From: Pigmentiphaga litoralis
GTDB lineage: Bacteria; Pseudomonadota; Gammaproteobacteria; Burkholderiales; Burkholderiaceae_B
Assembly (NCBI RefSeq): GCF_014651835.1
Contig: NZ_BMXQ01000001.1
Span: 248,001 to 312,000, forward strand
Direction of reading: 5' to 3'
DNA length: 64,000 nt
Of the stretch, positions 63,159 to 64,000 are shown one piece after another (position 1 is the stretch's first letter; each line of letters begins with the position of its first letter). A model generated the notes under the pieces. The model was not told where the DNA came from. It worked only from the letters and a program-made list of their open reading frames with translations, and searched no databases. The translations under genes were made by a program, and so were the position numbers.

Positions 63159-64000
63159 ATGTTTGAAACTATCCGAAATCATCGCCGCTGGATGCAGTTC
63201 GTCCTGCTGCTCTTGATTCTGCCTTCGTTCGTGTTTGTGGGTGTCCAGGGCTATTCCAGCTTCATGGACAACGACAAGTCGCTGGCGAAGGTCGACGGCG
63301 AAGCCGTCTCGCAGCAGGAATACGACGCCGCCGTGCGCAGCCGTCTGGACCAGTTGCGCTCGATGATGGGCCCGCAGTTCGACCCCGCCGCCTTCGACAC
63401 GCCGGTGATGCGCAAGGCCGTCCTCGACGAATTGATCAACACGCGCCTGATCGCGACCGAAGCCTCGAAGGCGCATTTTTCGGCATCCGACGAACGCCTG
63501 CGCGACACCATCCAGGCCATCCCTGCGGTGCAGGAAGACGGCCGTTTCAGCAACACGCGATATCGCGAAGCGCTGGCCGCCCAGGGCATGACCCCGGTCA
63601 TGTTCGAAAGCCAGTTGCGCCGCGATCTGTCGCTGCAGCAGGTGCTTGCCCCGGTGGCCGAATCGGTCATCATGCCGTCGAGCGTGCTCGATCGCCTGAT
63701 CGCCATCGCGACCGAACGCCGGCAGGTGCAGACGCTGTCGATCAGCGCGTCGACCTACCTGCCGCAGGTCAAGATCACCGACGCCGACGTCAAGACCTTC
63801 TATGACGCGAATCGCCGTTCCTTCGAACTGCCCGAGCGGGTGGACGCGCAGTACGTCGTTCTGGACCAGAACGCCGTGACGTCCAAGATCTCGGTGTCGG
63901 ACGCCGATGTGCAAAGCTTCTACGACCAGAACCAGGCGCGTTTTCGCCAGGAAGAACAGCGTCGCGCCAGCCACATCCTGATCACGGTCGACAGCGGCGC
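63159..64000 (+). CDS. ppiD: PpiD/SurA-type periplasmic peptidyl-prolyl isomerase, C-terminus beyond the window
   Basis: The first 280 residues of a membrane-anchored periplasmic chaperone. A single N-terminal membrane anchor (about 11-32, WMQFVLLLLILPSFVFVGV) is followed by the SurA-like region (KVDGEAVSQQEYDAAVRSRLDQLRSMMG). The parvulin domain starts at EQRRASHILITVDSG, where the window ends. ATG 63159 has CGGAGT upstream. By E. coli gene order it belongs directly after hupB. Confidence 0.93.
   Translation, partial: MFETIRNHRRWMQFVLLLLILPSFVFVGVQGYSSFMDNDKSLAKVDGEAVSQQEYDAAVRSRLDQLRSMMGPQFDPAAFDTPVMRKAVLDELINTRLIATEASKAHFSASDERLRDTIQAIPAVQEDGRFSNTRYREALAAQGMTPVMFESQLRRDLSLQQVLAPVAESVIMPSSVLDRLIAIATERRQVQTLSISASTYLPQVKITDADVKTFYDANRRSFELPERVDAQYVVLDQNAVTSKISVSDADVQSFYDQNQARFRQEEQRRASHILITVDSG

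Overview
The window is GC-rich, almost fully coding chromosomal DNA of a beta-proteobacterium. The order tig-clpP-clpX-lon-hupB, the dapC/dapD/dapE/prmB block, four tripartite-tricarboxylate (Bug/TctC) binding proteins and a two-partner-secretion adhesin point to Burkholderiales, most likely Alcaligenaceae (Bordetella/Achromobacter relatives). The family is inferred from gene content, not from a search.

Layout. 1-7780 (minus): a giant filamentous-haemagglutinin-like exoprotein (tpsA, running off the left edge) and its outer-membrane transporter (tpsB). 8199-10865 (minus): an allophanate hydrolase and a LysR regulator. 10880-15623 (minus): a bacteriophytochrome histidine kinase, a single-domain response regulator and a REC-PAS-kinase-REC hybrid kinase. 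15782-29004: a purine-catabolism region with an NMT1/SsuA-type ABC transporter, a class II glutamine amidotransferase, a fused OHCU decarboxylase/allantoate amidohydrolase, PuuE-type allantoinase, hydroxyisourate hydrolase, a LysR regulator and xdhABC. No urate oxidase is present. 29084-35740: a cupin protein, then a catabolic cluster (intradiol dioxygenase, SDR, BKACE-family enzyme, MDR oxidoreductase, Bug receptor) ending in its probable LacI regulator. Near-identical palindromes precede the dioxygenase and the Bug gene. 35816-37779 (minus): a Bug receptor and an alpha/beta hydrolase.

38090-51774 is housekeeping: an ABC-F ATPase, prmB, dapE, dapD, dapC, tRNA-Leu(UAG), trigger factor, ClpP, ClpX, Lon, HU and tRNA-Val(UAC). 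In Escherichia coli hupB is followed directly by ppiD. Here ppiD starts only at 63159, and about 11 kb of catabolic genes lie between tRNA-Val and ppiD: a Bug receptor, a CocE-type hydrolase, two GntR regulators, a semialdehyde-type dehydrogenase, another Bug receptor, an aconitase homologue and a lactonase. This looks like accessory DNA in a conserved locus, although no integrase or att repeat is visible.

The best leads are: the LacI regulon with its paired operators and the proposed dioxygenase-to-BKACE route; the phytochrome phosphorelay; the purine cluster with a gene fusion, a missing uricase step and two inverted repeats at divergent promoters; and the insertion before ppiD.
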